Shown in pieces: positions 12,501 through 23,800 of a stretch of 60,000 nucleotides of DNA. The notes below the pieces were generated by a model. It had not been told where the DNA came from. It ran no database searches and worked only from the letters and a program-made list of their open reading frames with translations. The stretch is from assembly GCF_910592395.1 (NCBI RefSeq), contig NC_088308.1, positions 24,507,501 to 24,567,500 of the forward strand. Direction: 5' to 3'. Within the stretch, counting starts at the first letter, position 1, and the number at the start of each line of letters is the position of its first letter. This DNA comes from Lineus longissimus (taxonomy: Eukaryota; Nemertea; Pilidiophora; Heteronemertea; Lineidae). Position numbers and translations under genes: made by a program.

Positions 12501-14240
12501 GCCAGTTTGCCTTCTTCTTCATGGGTTCCTATGTTGCTGTATGGGATTTAAAGGTCGGTTGTGTGAAAACCACATTTTGAACTCGAACTTTACAAATTAG
12601 AAATGAAGGAAATGCCAAGATATCTATATCTGTTTGAAGAAAGCAATGAAATGCTAGTCATTAATGATAGAGATGCTGTTGCACTAATTGGTATACCAAT
12701 AATCAGGTGCAGAATTTGAGGGGCAGCATGCATCGATAATCAAATTGTTCAGGTTAGCTAAAATTTCATTTTGTTGGACGAGTGCGCTTTGAGTTGATAA
12801 TCAAAGTGAATATCTTACGGAATTTCAGAAGATGTCCCGCCTTCCTGACATCAAGTTTCAAGGGCTGAAGGAGATGGATATTAATTCTAAGGGCAGTGTA
12901 GCGATAAGCTATGATGGTCAACACTTTGTTGCTGTTGACAAATACACAAACAATAAGCAGAACTTCATTGTCTGGGATGTCCAAACAGGTGTGTAAATAT
13001 AATGTTAGTGCTTCTTCTGTTTTTTTGCGCTTGCTCATAAGTGTCTGTAACATGCCAAAGTATAAGCACTCGTGTAATGTTTTTCCAAGTGACTCATCCA
13101 TCTTCACCCGGCAGAAAGAGTTCATCACTTGCAACCCGAATTTCTAAACTGGATGGTGTCTTTTGTTTGCCCTTAGAAAAGCGCCTTGATAGTCTTGATT
13201 TTATGTTTAAAAAAAACCTTTTCCAGGAAAAGCCACGCCGGTGAAGTCACCGTTTGCAAGCAACATCAATTCCTGTTCTGTTGCAATATCAAGGAAACTG
13301 CAGTCCGTCATTGTAGGTTACAATACAGGTACATGTATGTTTAATTATGTCTCAGAGCTGACACTGGAGGGAAATTGGTTTAAATGATAGGACAGGAAAT
13401 CTGTGATAAAGTGGTTCAGACACCAGGTTCATCTCAATCACGTGGGGAGTCCTAACTACCTTTAGAGGTTATTGTAAAACTATATTTGTACATGTAGCAG
13501 CTTTAAAACAATCCTTGCTTGGTGGATGTTTTGTAAATTCACTCTCTTGTTGACTCACAGAACTTTTTTTTTCAATTCCAGATCTTGTAGCGATCTTTGG
13601 CTTGAAGAGTCTCCAGTGCGATGAATCTTTCAAGCTACTCTCTACCATTTCATTTGTGAACAGTATCACTCTGAATGAAGATGGCACCCTGATGGCCACC
13701 AAGGGGGGACAGGAGACTACAATAGTGCTAATAGATCTAGAGAAGAGAACCAGGTAAAATATTGTGGTGTTCCCAAGGCCAAGACACCAATTATCAATTT
13801 GTTACCCAAGCTACAACTGATGACCAAGAGCACAGATGAAGGTAGAACAATAAACCGGGGACACCTTGTTTGAAAGTTTGACAAAGTTGAATGTTTTTGT
13901 GATTTCCATGCAAGTTTTTGATGAAATGTTTAAATGTTTCAAAAGAAGATATCAAACAAATTCTCATTTCCGTTTCAGAATAGCCACAGTCACAGCAGAT
14001 GCCTCTCTCTTGGGCGAAGGTCGCTTCTCAAAAGACAGCAACTTCTTCATCCTCGGAGGATCAAAGTTCAAAGGCCCTGTACAGCTTTTCATCCACAGAC
14101 CTGAAAACAAGGTAAACTTTGAACAGGCACTTGCAGCACTGAAGAAGAAGGAAGACATTTTTGGCGAGTATAAGAAGAGAACCCTTGAACCTCTAGTAAA
14201 ACCAGAAGATGCAGAGAAAAACCCAAAGGCTGCAAAGTGA
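2351..14240 (+). CDS. NACHT and WD-repeat protein, NWD1/NWD2-like (complete, 25 exons, 1663 aa)
   Basis: Coding exons: 2351-2495, 2974-3176, 3331-3558, 3900-4284, 4476-4695, 4872-5094, 5492-5710, 6037-6383, 6677-6910, 7236-7529, 7890-8122, 8340-8441, 8848-9084, 9364-9452, 9815-9878, 10170-10327, 10600-10732, 10965-11116, 11357-11627, 11824-11977, 12349-12553, 12829-12988, 13227-13328, 13582-13753 and 13979-14240. They sum to 4992 bases with matching phase at every junction and one stop. The product is a STAND-type protein: DUF4062 (about residues 37-130), a NACHT NTPase (about 394-560) with Walker A GTTGSGKT at 401-408 and Walker B FILLDSLDQLDE at 492-503, a helical linker, and WD40 repeats from about 912 to 1600. 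Length and domain order match NWD1/NWD2, which are cytosolic; in vertebrates NWD1 has been linked to steroid-receptor and purine-synthesis complexes. I cannot separate NWD1 from NWD2 orthology by eye. An alternative last splice (donor GTGAGTGA within the final codons) is possible. Confidence 0.93.
4872..5710 (+). other. NWD gene exons 6-7: NACHT nucleotide-binding core
   Basis: Exon 6 (4872-5094) opens with the nucleotide-binding loop VVITGTTGSGKT. Exon 7 (5492-5710) carries the Walker B strand, four hydrophobic residues then DSLDQLDE, followed by a sensor-like ILSTLPDDE segment. The splice between them uses donor GTGTGG at 5095. The stronger-looking GTAAGG four bases upstream is out of phase with exon 7. 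The catalytic residues are intact, so the domain is probably competent for ATP or GTP binding. The surrounding block resembles the NWD/TEP1 branch of NACHT proteins more than NLR immune receptors. Confidence 0.88.
5752..5921 (+). repeat. Intronic tRNA-like repeat followed by a 79-bp-spaced direct duplication
   Basis: In the intron after exon 7, 5752-5812 resembles a worn tRNA-derived SINE head (AGTGGTGTATGGTCAGGGCA, then CATGGGTCAGTCTC). Next to it, a 30-base block beginning TCATTGCTTGGG occurs at 5811-5840 and again at 5890-5919 with one mismatch. Confidence 0.5.
6037..8122 (+). other. NWD gene exons 8-11: post-NACHT helical region
   Basis: Exons 6037-6383, 6677-6910, 7236-7529 and 7890-8122 encode residues about 542-910. 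The stretch is mostly alpha-helical in character and rich in W, Y and H, with blocks such as NWYHRQFIDVA and KFYNAALADYF. These match the winged-helix/superstructure part that follows NACHT in NWD proteins (the helical WYHRQF type of motif is typical). No catalytic motif is visible. The region presumably transmits nucleotide state to the WD40 domain, which is an inference from other STAND proteins. Confidence 0.75.
8340..14240 (+). other. NWD gene exons 12-25: WD40 repeat domain and charged C-terminus
   Basis: Residues about 911-1663. Degenerate WD repeats show the usual strand endings: IKTWN, LMVWSLKD, LHIWDLARM, VAVWDLK and FIVWDVQTG, plus VKIYDVKTG. There are enough units for roughly two propellers. 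The exon starting at 10170 needs the acceptor TTTATTCTTTAG. A more upstream-looking acceptor at 10150 would be out of phase with the previous exon and create a stop. The last 40 or so residues are lysine/glutamate-rich and leave the WD fold. Confidence 0.85.
8664..8825. repeat. MITE-like element in NWD intron
   Basis: The segment begins CAGTGAAACCTCTTTT and ends AGAGAGGTTCTACTT, giving imperfect terminal inverted repeats that belong to the same loose family as copies at 16600, 19600, 44428 and 52080. It lies entirely in the intron between 8441 and 8848, close to the acceptor. No coding capacity is seen, and mobilisation by a transposase elsewhere is inferred. Confidence 0.5.
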
Positions 14241-16316
14241 GTGACTTTGGGACTATGGCTATCTGATTGTCAGCCAATTAGAAATATTGTTCAAATTCAG
14301 AACAACTGCATGATACATTGTATCGGTAGGTATCAGGAAATTATACACAAAGTTTTTTGTTAGCACTGCAATAGACACAGATTCAAATTTATGACAGTAG
14401 GATGTCTTTGTATAAAAAACTGTTGGTACAAATAGTTGTTTTTATAGTTTTACACATCCGTCCATCAGAAAGAACACTTAGCGTGTGTTAGAAAGTACAT
14501 GTATCTGTATATCTTATGTACCTTTTGTCTTGACCCCTTAATCTAATTATGTATTTTTGATAGCTTGACACCTCCGTCCATTATTTTGACATCCAGATAA
14601 AACAGTGTCGGTCATTATTAAACGATTGTTATAATTATATGATGAATTACGATTTTACATGCAGGTTAATTGTTGCTTGAACTTTACAAAAGTGATATCA
14701 TTCCCTTTTTCTGAACACAAGCATTTGTATTCTTGAGTAATACACGTGTACATGTAGATCTCAAAACAATTATATGTATACTTGGTTTGTACCAGCTATT
14801 GATTTTTATGTTTACTATTTTTGCAATGCCTTGCCATGAGTCATGTGCCATACTCATATGTCTATCATGAGTGATGATGATGTTATAATATGACAAATGT
14901 TAGTAATAAATTTATCACTCCTGCGTAAGAATTTCAAGTACAATGTAGATTGCCAGATTCTCACTATATATTAACCTTATTTGTTATAATGTATTCTTGA
15001 AATCAGAGGTTCAGAACTCTTGCCTTCATTTTAACAGGGATTCTGTTTACAGAACTTTTATTATGATACTTTGCATCTTGCCAAATGTTATGTGCCATGC
15101 TTTATAATTGTTGTTGTATTTTTCCATTTTAATGAATAATAAATGATAGCGTATTACTTAACTTCTTAGACTTTACTTATATTTGTGTCAGCTCCTCCAG
15201 AATCCAACACAACAATCTTGACAACCACGTTTGACACGTCATCTCAAGGCAGTCGTCTCCAGCAGACATCAGGACAGTTTCCTCCAAGCAGAATAGACAT
15301 CAGGACAGTCTCTCAGCAACTGTCTCAAACAGACATGCGGACAGTCTCCTCCAACTGGCAATCCATCCTTGCGGCAGCCGTCTCCAACAGCAGGAGAACA
15401 GTTACGTCTCCTCCAAGCAAACATCTCTCCTCAGGGGAAATTGGTGCGAGGACGAGCTCCTACTAGTGGGAATCCTTCAAGGAAGATGATGTCTTTAACA
15501 CTCATATGGCCAGTCTCCACCTACATGTAGATGGGATCTGTTTTAAGCACTTCAAGTGTAAAGTATGAGATTAAAGCTCTACTAAAGGCAGAAAGGGCCT
15601 ATGCTGTCCGAGATACCACCCAGGTGCATGCAGTAAATCAGGTAAAAGTTTAACCATGGTGATAAAGGACAATAATGTTCGCAAGGGGACACAATGACAA
15701 TCTTCTCCAGAGAGGACTAAACCCTCTCCAACAATATTGTGTCCACTTCCTGAAGACAATCTCTTCCAAATGAGAATCATTTTCTGAATGAACACGCGGA
15801 CAGTCTCCACCAGGGAACAAGATGCCCTCCCCTACGATATTGTGGACAGTGCATGATGACAATCTCCTCTGAATGGCAAGTAGAGACTAAGTTGTGACAT
15901 TGTCTTCACGGCCAAGACAGAATGGACATACAAAGATGAAATGCGAATCAATGAGAAGACTCATAGCCTTATATACTAGAAATTCTTCCTAATGGACATG
16001 AGGACGATCTTCCCCAGGGAACATGATGACCTCCTCTACAATATTGTGCACAATACTTGAAGACAATTTCCTCTGAAACAGAATCTTCTCCATCATGGAC
16101 ATGAGGACAATCTCCTCAAAGGGGAATCATTCGAGGCAACTGTCTCCAACAGATAGGAGGACAGTCACATCCAAGGGGAATTCTCCCTCAAGGTACATTT
16201 CCAACAGACAAGAGGACAGTCTCCCCCAAGTGAGAGCATGCTGCCCTTCCCTGCAATTTCAAAACTTTTATCAAATACAGGGGGATCAAGGCACTGTCTA
16301 AATGATATGAATAAAA
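14241..16316 (+). other. 3' region of NWD gene, with polyadenylation signals
   Basis: After the stop at 14238-14240 the DNA becomes AT-rich. AATAAA at 15138-15143 is the first strong polyadenylation candidate, giving a 3' UTR of about 0.9 kb. A second AATAAA at 16310-16315 lies after the minisatellite, so a longer transcript could include that repeat. No further convincing exon was found. Confidence 0.5.
15240..16240. repeat. Degenerate minisatellite (GACAT-AGGACAGTCTCC family)
   Basis: About 1 kb contains repeated variants of GACATGAGGACAGTCTCC and CAACTGTCTCCAACAGA. A longer unit is visible inside it: an AATATTGTG block, then GAAGACAATCTC, then GGACAGTCTCC, recurring with roughly 90-160-base spacing at about 15730, 15830 and 16040. 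Copies are strongly diverged. The repeat keeps a short frame open (15185-15466), which explains that otherwise gene-like ORF rich in S, T and Q. Confidence 0.7.
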
Positions 16317-16346
16317 CTGGAAAGCTCCATCTAAAAATAACCACAA

Positions 16347-16352
16347 TTTATT
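16347..16352 (-). terminator. Candidate polyadenylation signal of the CNG channel gene
   Basis: TTTATT on the plus strand reads AATAAA on the minus strand, about 565 bases downstream of the channel stop codon. It is the first clear signal I see in that direction. It would make the two convergent transcripts end within or close to the minisatellite. Confidence 0.35.
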
Positions 16353-16599
16353 TCATTCAATATTTACACTAGTTAATGTAAATTAGCAGTTTCAAATTAA
16401 ATACTTTTACTGGTTTCTCAAGAAAAAGAAGAAACCTATGTTCTAAATCTACATAAATATATTATTTAAATGGACCTATATTTTCATTAGGATCACTTCA
16501 TTGCTTGTCATGTAAAACAAGAACAGTACATTCTAATGGCGGTGAAAAATCTCAGTGATTTATCCTGACAACTTTCAATGCACACAGGTCACCTAATAT

Positions 16600-16743
16600 G
16601 GTGGAACCTCCAACAAGGACACCCCTGTGACTACAAAATGCTGTCCTCAATAGTGAGGCCTCCTGATTAAAGGGGACAATTTGAATGGAAATTACCAATA
16701 TGGGACCAAAAACACTGGTGTCTGCTAAGGGAGGTACTACTGT
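16600..16743. repeat. MITE-like element in the CNG channel 3' UTR region
   Basis: The left end GTGGAACCTCCAACAAGGAC and the right end CTAAGGGAGGTACTACTG are imperfect inverted copies of each other. They share the GGAACCTCC...AAGGACAC theme with the other elements of this family in the window. It sits 170-320 bases downstream of the channel stop, so it is probably transcribed in the 3' UTR. Confidence 0.5.
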
Positions 16744-16916
16744 CTCTGGTACCATGTAATCTCTACCCCTAATGATCAGATGAGTGCAATGAAATTCAAC
16801 ATGCTGTCCAGATGTGACAAGAATGCAGCACCAGCAGCACAAGTTTCATGATGGAACTATAAAGATTACAGGCCAACATCCAGCAGAAAATTAAACCTAA
16901 GCCGACCCCAACCGGT

Positions 16917-17888
16917 TCAGCCGTTTTCACTTATACTTTTCTCTATGCAGGGCACACTTGGTAGAGTATTTTTTATAGAATGGCTACTGTCTGATCCGAT
17001 AAAAGCCAAATTATCCACACCATCTGGATTTTCTGGAGATTTCTCACAATGAACCTCCACGTTGCATGTCACCATGTTCTCATCAGGAATACGTGGATGT
17101 GACTTTTCTAACTTGGGTTCTGTGATGAGGAGGGCCGGTGCCACTTCCAATGAAAGAGGATAACAAAATGGCCTACAAGGACTACGAGGTACCAAAGTCA
17201 GGTCCCTTGGATTGGAGGCCCGCCTTAGCCTACAGGGACTATGCGGTTCCAAAATCAAGTCATTTGGATTTGAGGCTCGCCTTGTCCTTGAAGAGCTATG
17301 AGGTTCCCCAGTAAAGTCCCTCGGATTTGAAGCCCGTCTTGGCCTAGCACGATTATGGATGGGCAAGGCCAAAGATTGTTTTTCTCTCTCAATAACCAAG
17401 TGGGCTATATCCTTATTGATGAATTCCTTGTTGTGTTTCGATGTTGGATGGTTCTTGTCTTCTTTTGATGCTTCTTCTGTGAAAGAGGACACAAGAATTT
17501 GAATGCATGTTGAGCAGATTAATGGCTTTCATAACTTTCATCACCAAGCACAAACGTACAAAGAGTCCAAGAAACTGGAGATGGATACAACAATTGGTTA
17601 AGTTAGGAACAATTTTGTCGCTGTCAATCACCACTGGCTTTCCAGTCTTCAGGCACAACCAAGGAAGAGACGCCTAAAATATACATGCAGATACTGGCCC
17701 TTGCGTTGAAGATTGTGTCAAATCTCACAATATTCATTATTTTGATTCATCAACCTACCCAGTGGTGGTGAGTTTTCCTTTCCCTCATTTCGTTCCAGAT
17801 GATGATTGTCTTCAGACACAGGTGTGGAATCCTCGTCCGAACAGCAGAGACCTCGTGGAAGACTTACAGACAGATTGTCCATTTCTCT
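16917..17888 (-). other. CNG channel exons 17-18: C-terminal tail with tandem PKA-type sites
   Basis: These exons encode residues about 780-1008. Exon 17 is acidic and polar. Exon 18 contains three consecutive 19-residue units at 17339-17169 (residues about 869-925), each beginning RRASNP and followed by a D-L/F-hydrophobic-x-P-x-S pattern. RRAS is the classical R-R-x-S site of cAMP/cGMP-dependent kinases, so serines near 872, 891 and 910 are candidate phosphosites. The rest of the tail is low in predicted order and ends KSISENG. Confidence 0.8.
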
Positions 17889-20800
17889 CTGAAATGGAAC
17901 ACATCATAAAGGGTCAAGAGGTTCAGTCATACTTGCATCGCACAATATTAGGTCTTTAGATAGTCGTAAGTCATTATTAGTTTAGTTTTTACCTCTAAAG
18001 GAAAGACACACTGTTTTCATAATGAACACATCTTTGAACCCTCATCTAGACTTTTCCACAACTATGTCACTGTGTCACGAACTTACATGAATATTGGACT
18101 CGAATACTGACGAATCATCAGCCTCCTCTTCAGCATCCTCACTACTATCACTACAATCATCGGACATGAGACTCTGCATCAGATTCAGGTGATTCTCATC
18201 ATGAAACTCCATCTTTTTAGCCAAAGGATTCACTTTATTCGCCCTGGCTGCTTTCTTCTTCTTGCCTCTGGCGCGTAAAATTTCAGCTATTTTGGAATCT
18301 GGTTCCAGAATCTGAAGAGGGAAATTTGCCAAATCATGACCTATTCAATCTTAGCTGCAAATTTCAAAACGGTCCTATTGTAAAAGTAATGCTTCTAAAG
18401 TCATGATTCTGTCCTTGCCATCAATGTAGGTGCCAAGAAGATTTTACAATAGATAAAAAGTTTGTGAGCAGTTTTTGATGACAAAGGTTTTACCACAGGG
18501 CAGGCAGTGAAATGTTTGACATTTGTTGGCCTACTTTGTGTCATTCACAGTCTAGGCCTACTTACCTTGATAACAGTATGCACCATTTTAGGGGTTGGGG
18601 TTCGACTTTTTATAATCTCTTCGGATTGTGCTTTGAAAAGTTCTTGTTGTTCTATTTTCTTATTTTCTGACAGCAGTTTTCTGGAAAAGGTGAAAAATGG
18701 CAAAGCCTGTAACTTCAGGCCACCACAGGTAACTTGATGGCAATTTCAGAAGTGGTACTGGAATAGACTTGGGTCATACTGATGTCTCCCTTCTAGTATA
18801 CAGAGTGTCCTGGCAGAGGTGACCTGTCCAACTCGATGAGTTAACTTTTATTGACATCTGAGCCAGCTACTAATGAACTCGACTTACTTTGCTCTCTTCT
18901 TGAGCATGGCTTGAGCAGTTGGATAATCTCTCATAGCTTCCTCGAAGTCCACCTTGGACAAGGTGAACAAATTTGAGAAGCCCTTGGATCTCACGTCAGC
19001 AGTACGTCTGTTACCTCCTACCATGGAGAGTAAACTGGAATAAGACAGTTGACTATGTTCAAGGGGGACTAAAGGTCGGAGTTGACTAATGTATCCATGA
19101 TATTTATTGTTTTTTATAATAATTGTCAGGTGCTTTGATTTTGACACATTACTGATTTACTTCAAATCAATGTGCATAAAATAACTGAATATTCTGTTGT
19201 GAAAATGATATCAGTACTTTCGCATTGCTCCAATTATAAGCTTATAACAATGTTCATGAGGAGAGATTGTCATTGATAGTAAACTTAATGAACCATGAAC
19301 TACACCGTCTGAATCTGATATCACTACCTCTTCGAGGCACAGCTTTTGATGAACTTGGATTGAGGCAAGATGGTGTTACCTTATTTCACCAAATACACTT
19401 CCTTCATGTAACGTAGCATAGATAATATCATCGTTGAGGCCACCGACCACTTGGACTTGACCACTCATCACAATGTACATCTCCGTACCGACCTCACCCT
19501 GCAGGTAATGAAGCTAATTTGAGATGCGACATGCATAGTATCAATGGTTTGATCTTTGGAGCCATGATCCAGACCAAGATTAAGTGTGCAGAAGCAGATC
19601 AGTAGAACCTCTCTATTAAGGACACATCTGAGACTGTCTGAATTCTTGAAGATACGGGGTAGGTCCCTATTAGAATAGGCATGTTTCCTCATGTTAATAC
19701 TTACCTTTCTACAAATATAATCACCGGGAAGATATAACACAGGCTTTAGTTTTAGGATCAGGTCATACAGCAGGTTCTTGTCACAGTCTTGAAACAGCAT
19801 GACTTTAGAAAGTGTGCCAAAATGAACATTGATTGCAAGGTCGGTCTTCATTTTGTTGGGCAGGGCTTCAATTAAACTGTTCTCATCTGGAATAAGATTG
19901 GAAAGGACCACTGGTAATCAACACTTTTCTTGTAACTTGGGCAAAGAGCTTCACCTTGATTGACACATCTTTTGAATGAGAAGTAGACTAAGATTAGTTA
20001 CTGCAAAGCTTCCAGCTACTACCAGGTTACTGAGACATAGTGCTAATATTTTGAAAAAGAGTTCTCCGAATGGGATGATTCCTCACACAATTCTCTTTAA
20101 AATAATGATCTACATGTATGACAATCTCTTGAGGATATAAACTGAAATATGAACTTCAGATTACATCTCTCCCTTACTTTTAATACTTACCCAGTGTTTT
20201 CTGTTGGTCCCAGTTGTAGTTGAACCACATCCTGACACGACCCTGCAATTCTTTAGGAAGATTGAGTGACTGCATGTACCAGAGTGTGATGTCCATAGTC
20301 TTACGATAGTTTGATTTGACAGCACCAGCAGCTTCAAATATGTCTCGAATCTGAAAACAAGTGCATTTTGAGGAAAGCTTTCAAAAAAAGTATCAATTCT
20401 CCAAAAGTATCATCAATACTAGGTCACCTCATAGGTTCCATCAGAAAGTCGTCATTGAGAGCTTTTCAATGAATGGTCATGTTGATGTGTTTGCTGATTT
20501 AATTTTTTGGACAAATTTGTATCTTACAAGCAACAGATGCCATCATTAGTCCTAAAAAAATAAGGAAAAAAGCCAATGCGCGACTTACCTGACCAATAAG
20601 CAGTGCAAAGACAAATACCCCTGACAACCAGTAGACAGTCATGAACATGTATTCAAGGTCGTTGGTGGGAATGGGGTTCTTGCCAATAGAGGTGGCAGTC
20701 TTGGTGGCTATGTAGAAGCATCGGACATAACTGCAAAGAGAGAGAAAGAACTCCTAGTAACATGAAGTAACAGTCATCTCCTCTACGAGTTGCATGTCAC

Positions 20801-23800
20801 ATCAAAGAGCATCAGCCAGTAAAAGATCTTTTAAAAGATTGAAAAGTATACCAAAAAGTCATGGTTTTGTTTTTTGTGTTAGTTCGATGTATTCAGACTA
20901 GATATGATTCTGATTTCACTGTTCAAATCACTTACGCAGTAACTTTAAGGAATTTCTCTGGGCTGTACGTCCAGTTTGTGCTGAACTTCTCATAGGACGA
21001 TATCCAGAAATATCCACACGCTTCCACATGGATTAGGTAAATCATGTAGGTCATAGTTTTCAATATCCTAAAATCAATCAAAATCAATGATAAATTTAGG
21101 CAGGACGGCAAATGGTAAATGGCAAAAGGATTGATGCAGGCAAGGGCAGGCAACAAAGCAATTTTGGCTGCACCTCAGTTACACTGACAACTATCCACCC
21201 CTCCCCCTCTCTGTAATACATCAGCAAATGAAGGGAACTTCAGGACCCCCCCCCCCCCCCCAGCTATCGATGTTCACTAATCAGACATCTCTAATCAGGA
21301 AATGACTTAACAGACATATCTAATCGAGAAATGTGTTGACCTATTGGTATAATCTGGACAGCATCTGCTATCGACAGCAGATTCTTCAGCGGTCTCAGAA
21401 ATGTCACGCAATCTTCCAGAGGAATGACATGCAGTCATAAGTCATATATAGGAATCAATCAATCGACGGTTCACTGATTCCCATTCACGAGGATATTTCT
21501 GCGCCTGATTGACAATTTGCTCTCCAGTCATCCATGAGAGGAACCAGACTCTAATTAGGTCCTAGCCTACCTTATTGCATGTCCCGACTTGGCGGCTTGG
21601 TCGAATCGCTCGTAGAATTCCCAGAATGTCGGGATCTGAAAATGGACATGTAGACTGATAAGGAATGCATATTCCTAATGCCATGATGTGATCACACTGC
21701 GGCCAATCATGTTTGAACTACATCTCTCATCATAATACCAATAAAACTCAATGTTGTCAACTTAATTTGACAACCGTTTCTGATTAGATTTACAGATTAG
21801 ATTTACCCACCAGGAAGTTTTGATGACCAGTACAGAAGATCTTTTTGATGATTTTCTAAAAGCAAACAGATCTCAAACAATTCGAACAAAAGCAAGATGG
21901 AGCCCAGTCCCAATCCAATTTTGCACTTAAAAGATTTATGGAGGAATGTCTACCAATCTCTATCCACACTAACTATACAATCTCTGTCAAAACCAATCAT
22001 GAAGATAGACGAATGCATTTAATCTCGTTATGAAATATAAGTAGAAATGATACCTCTGTTTTGAAAAGTGACCATAGCAAATGTAATAGATCTGTAGCAG
22101 TTTGATACTGGAACGATATTTCACTATCATTTAGAAATGGACCTATTAGCATCAGAACAAAAGCTTATTTGCATGCTTACTTTGAATAGCCTTGGAATCC
22201 TGACGAGGGACGTATAATTTATCGAAGGCATGAGGTATAGTAGGTCCAGCGGCATCAGACTCAGCAAGTCAATCTGTAAAGAAAAGATGTGGTGAGATTT
22301 GTCAAGGAGATGCATCGCGCTCCTGGCTTGGTTGCATTACCATGATAACAAACCAATTAGTTGATTCTGTTAATTATGGAAAACTAGCGTCTCAGTCTCA
22401 GTAGCAAACACGCTCATGACAAGTGACAAATGACCAAAAGACTAGTGACAAGTGACAAAGAGAATCCTGTATAAACCAAGCCTACAAGATAACCACATTT
22501 ATATCAACATTTATTACACATTAAGCTGAGGCAAATAAGGGTGTCTACACAATGAAGTTCATCAAGGAACACCATGATGACATCACTGTCTCTTGCAATC
22601 CTTGACAATTGGGGGAAATAAATTCATTCAATAAAGACACCTCACACCAGCAAACCAGATCTCGCCATTGGGTCTTTATCAATTTGCTTCAGCGGTAATT
22701 CAATTTGATTCCAATTTCTCGTCACATCAAACTTTTTTTAATGAAATGAGATCACCCCCTTCCCGTCATTGTATGCTACTTACTCTAAAGTTGCTGCTCA
22801 TTTATCAAGCCAAGAGGGATTTTCAATACAACGGAAGAGATTCTGAGAGGACAAAAGTGATATCTCTAGCTTACAGGCCACTAATTATGGTCCCTGGAAG
22901 ATGTGATATAGATATGGTTGTATTGGTTCACCACGGTCGAGGAAGACTCTGAGACCATTAATTTATTGGACAGCAAAGAGCTTCGTCATTTGGCAGGCAG
23001 TATGATTGATGCATACCAGTAATTAAAGGCAGGGTCTCTCATCCATGCGGTCACTATAAATCTTACCTTAAAAGTGAATTTCTTGAAATAGTTTTGCCTC
23101 ATAGCTTGAGGGTCATGCTGAAAAGTATTGATACATAATCACAAGGCGTCTTCAGTCCTAAAAACAGACGCCTATAAGCATTTTTTTTCTTCTTATCCAG
23201 GAAAACAGCCACAGGTTTACCTTTTCTGGCTATACAAATAACATCTACTTGTGAAGCCTGTCTGTTGAGCGACTGCAAAAAGAGCATCACTCGCCTCAAG
23301 TGCCTTCTCCATAATGGTCACATTTTTGTCCCAAGAACCGCTTTCACTCTATTAGCTCCAGCAGATTTCTCATTACCAGAGACAGGTAACTGCATCCGTA
23401 TCATCCGTAGTTAATAGCAGCAATCACAGAAATCTTATCAGAAAGTAAACGAAATCACTTACCACGAATATCCCATCACGGATAAATACCAATCGCGATT
23501 CAAACAAGACGATATCAAGAACGTAGATGAAATCAGCTATGTAATCACATAGTAACCAATATCTGATATGTTCGGGTTTCTGTACGAGTTCCTTGAAGGC
23601 AAAGCGTAATGGAATCACCCAGGCATTGTACATGAATGCTAGGACTACGATGAAGAGCCAGCCTATGTACAGCTTGCCTGAAAAGAAAGAGAAACCAGGA
23701 GATATCAGTCAATATCTCACTTTTGAAATGAATCATCCCAAAGCCTTCATTCAAAAGCATTGCCAACTGGTATCGATTAGGCAAACCATCCGAGCATGCC

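Noticed and set aside
15185-15466. Plus-strand ORF after the NWD stop, possibly an extra last exon
   Set aside because: It is the translation of the minisatellite. Splicing to it from the GTGAGTGA donor at the end of the NWD gene would need a different phase, and the correct phase reaches a stop within about 15 codons.
22668-22952. Plus-strand ORF within CNG intron 6
   Set aside because: No family resemblance and no splice sites. It lies between channel exons that join in phase without it.
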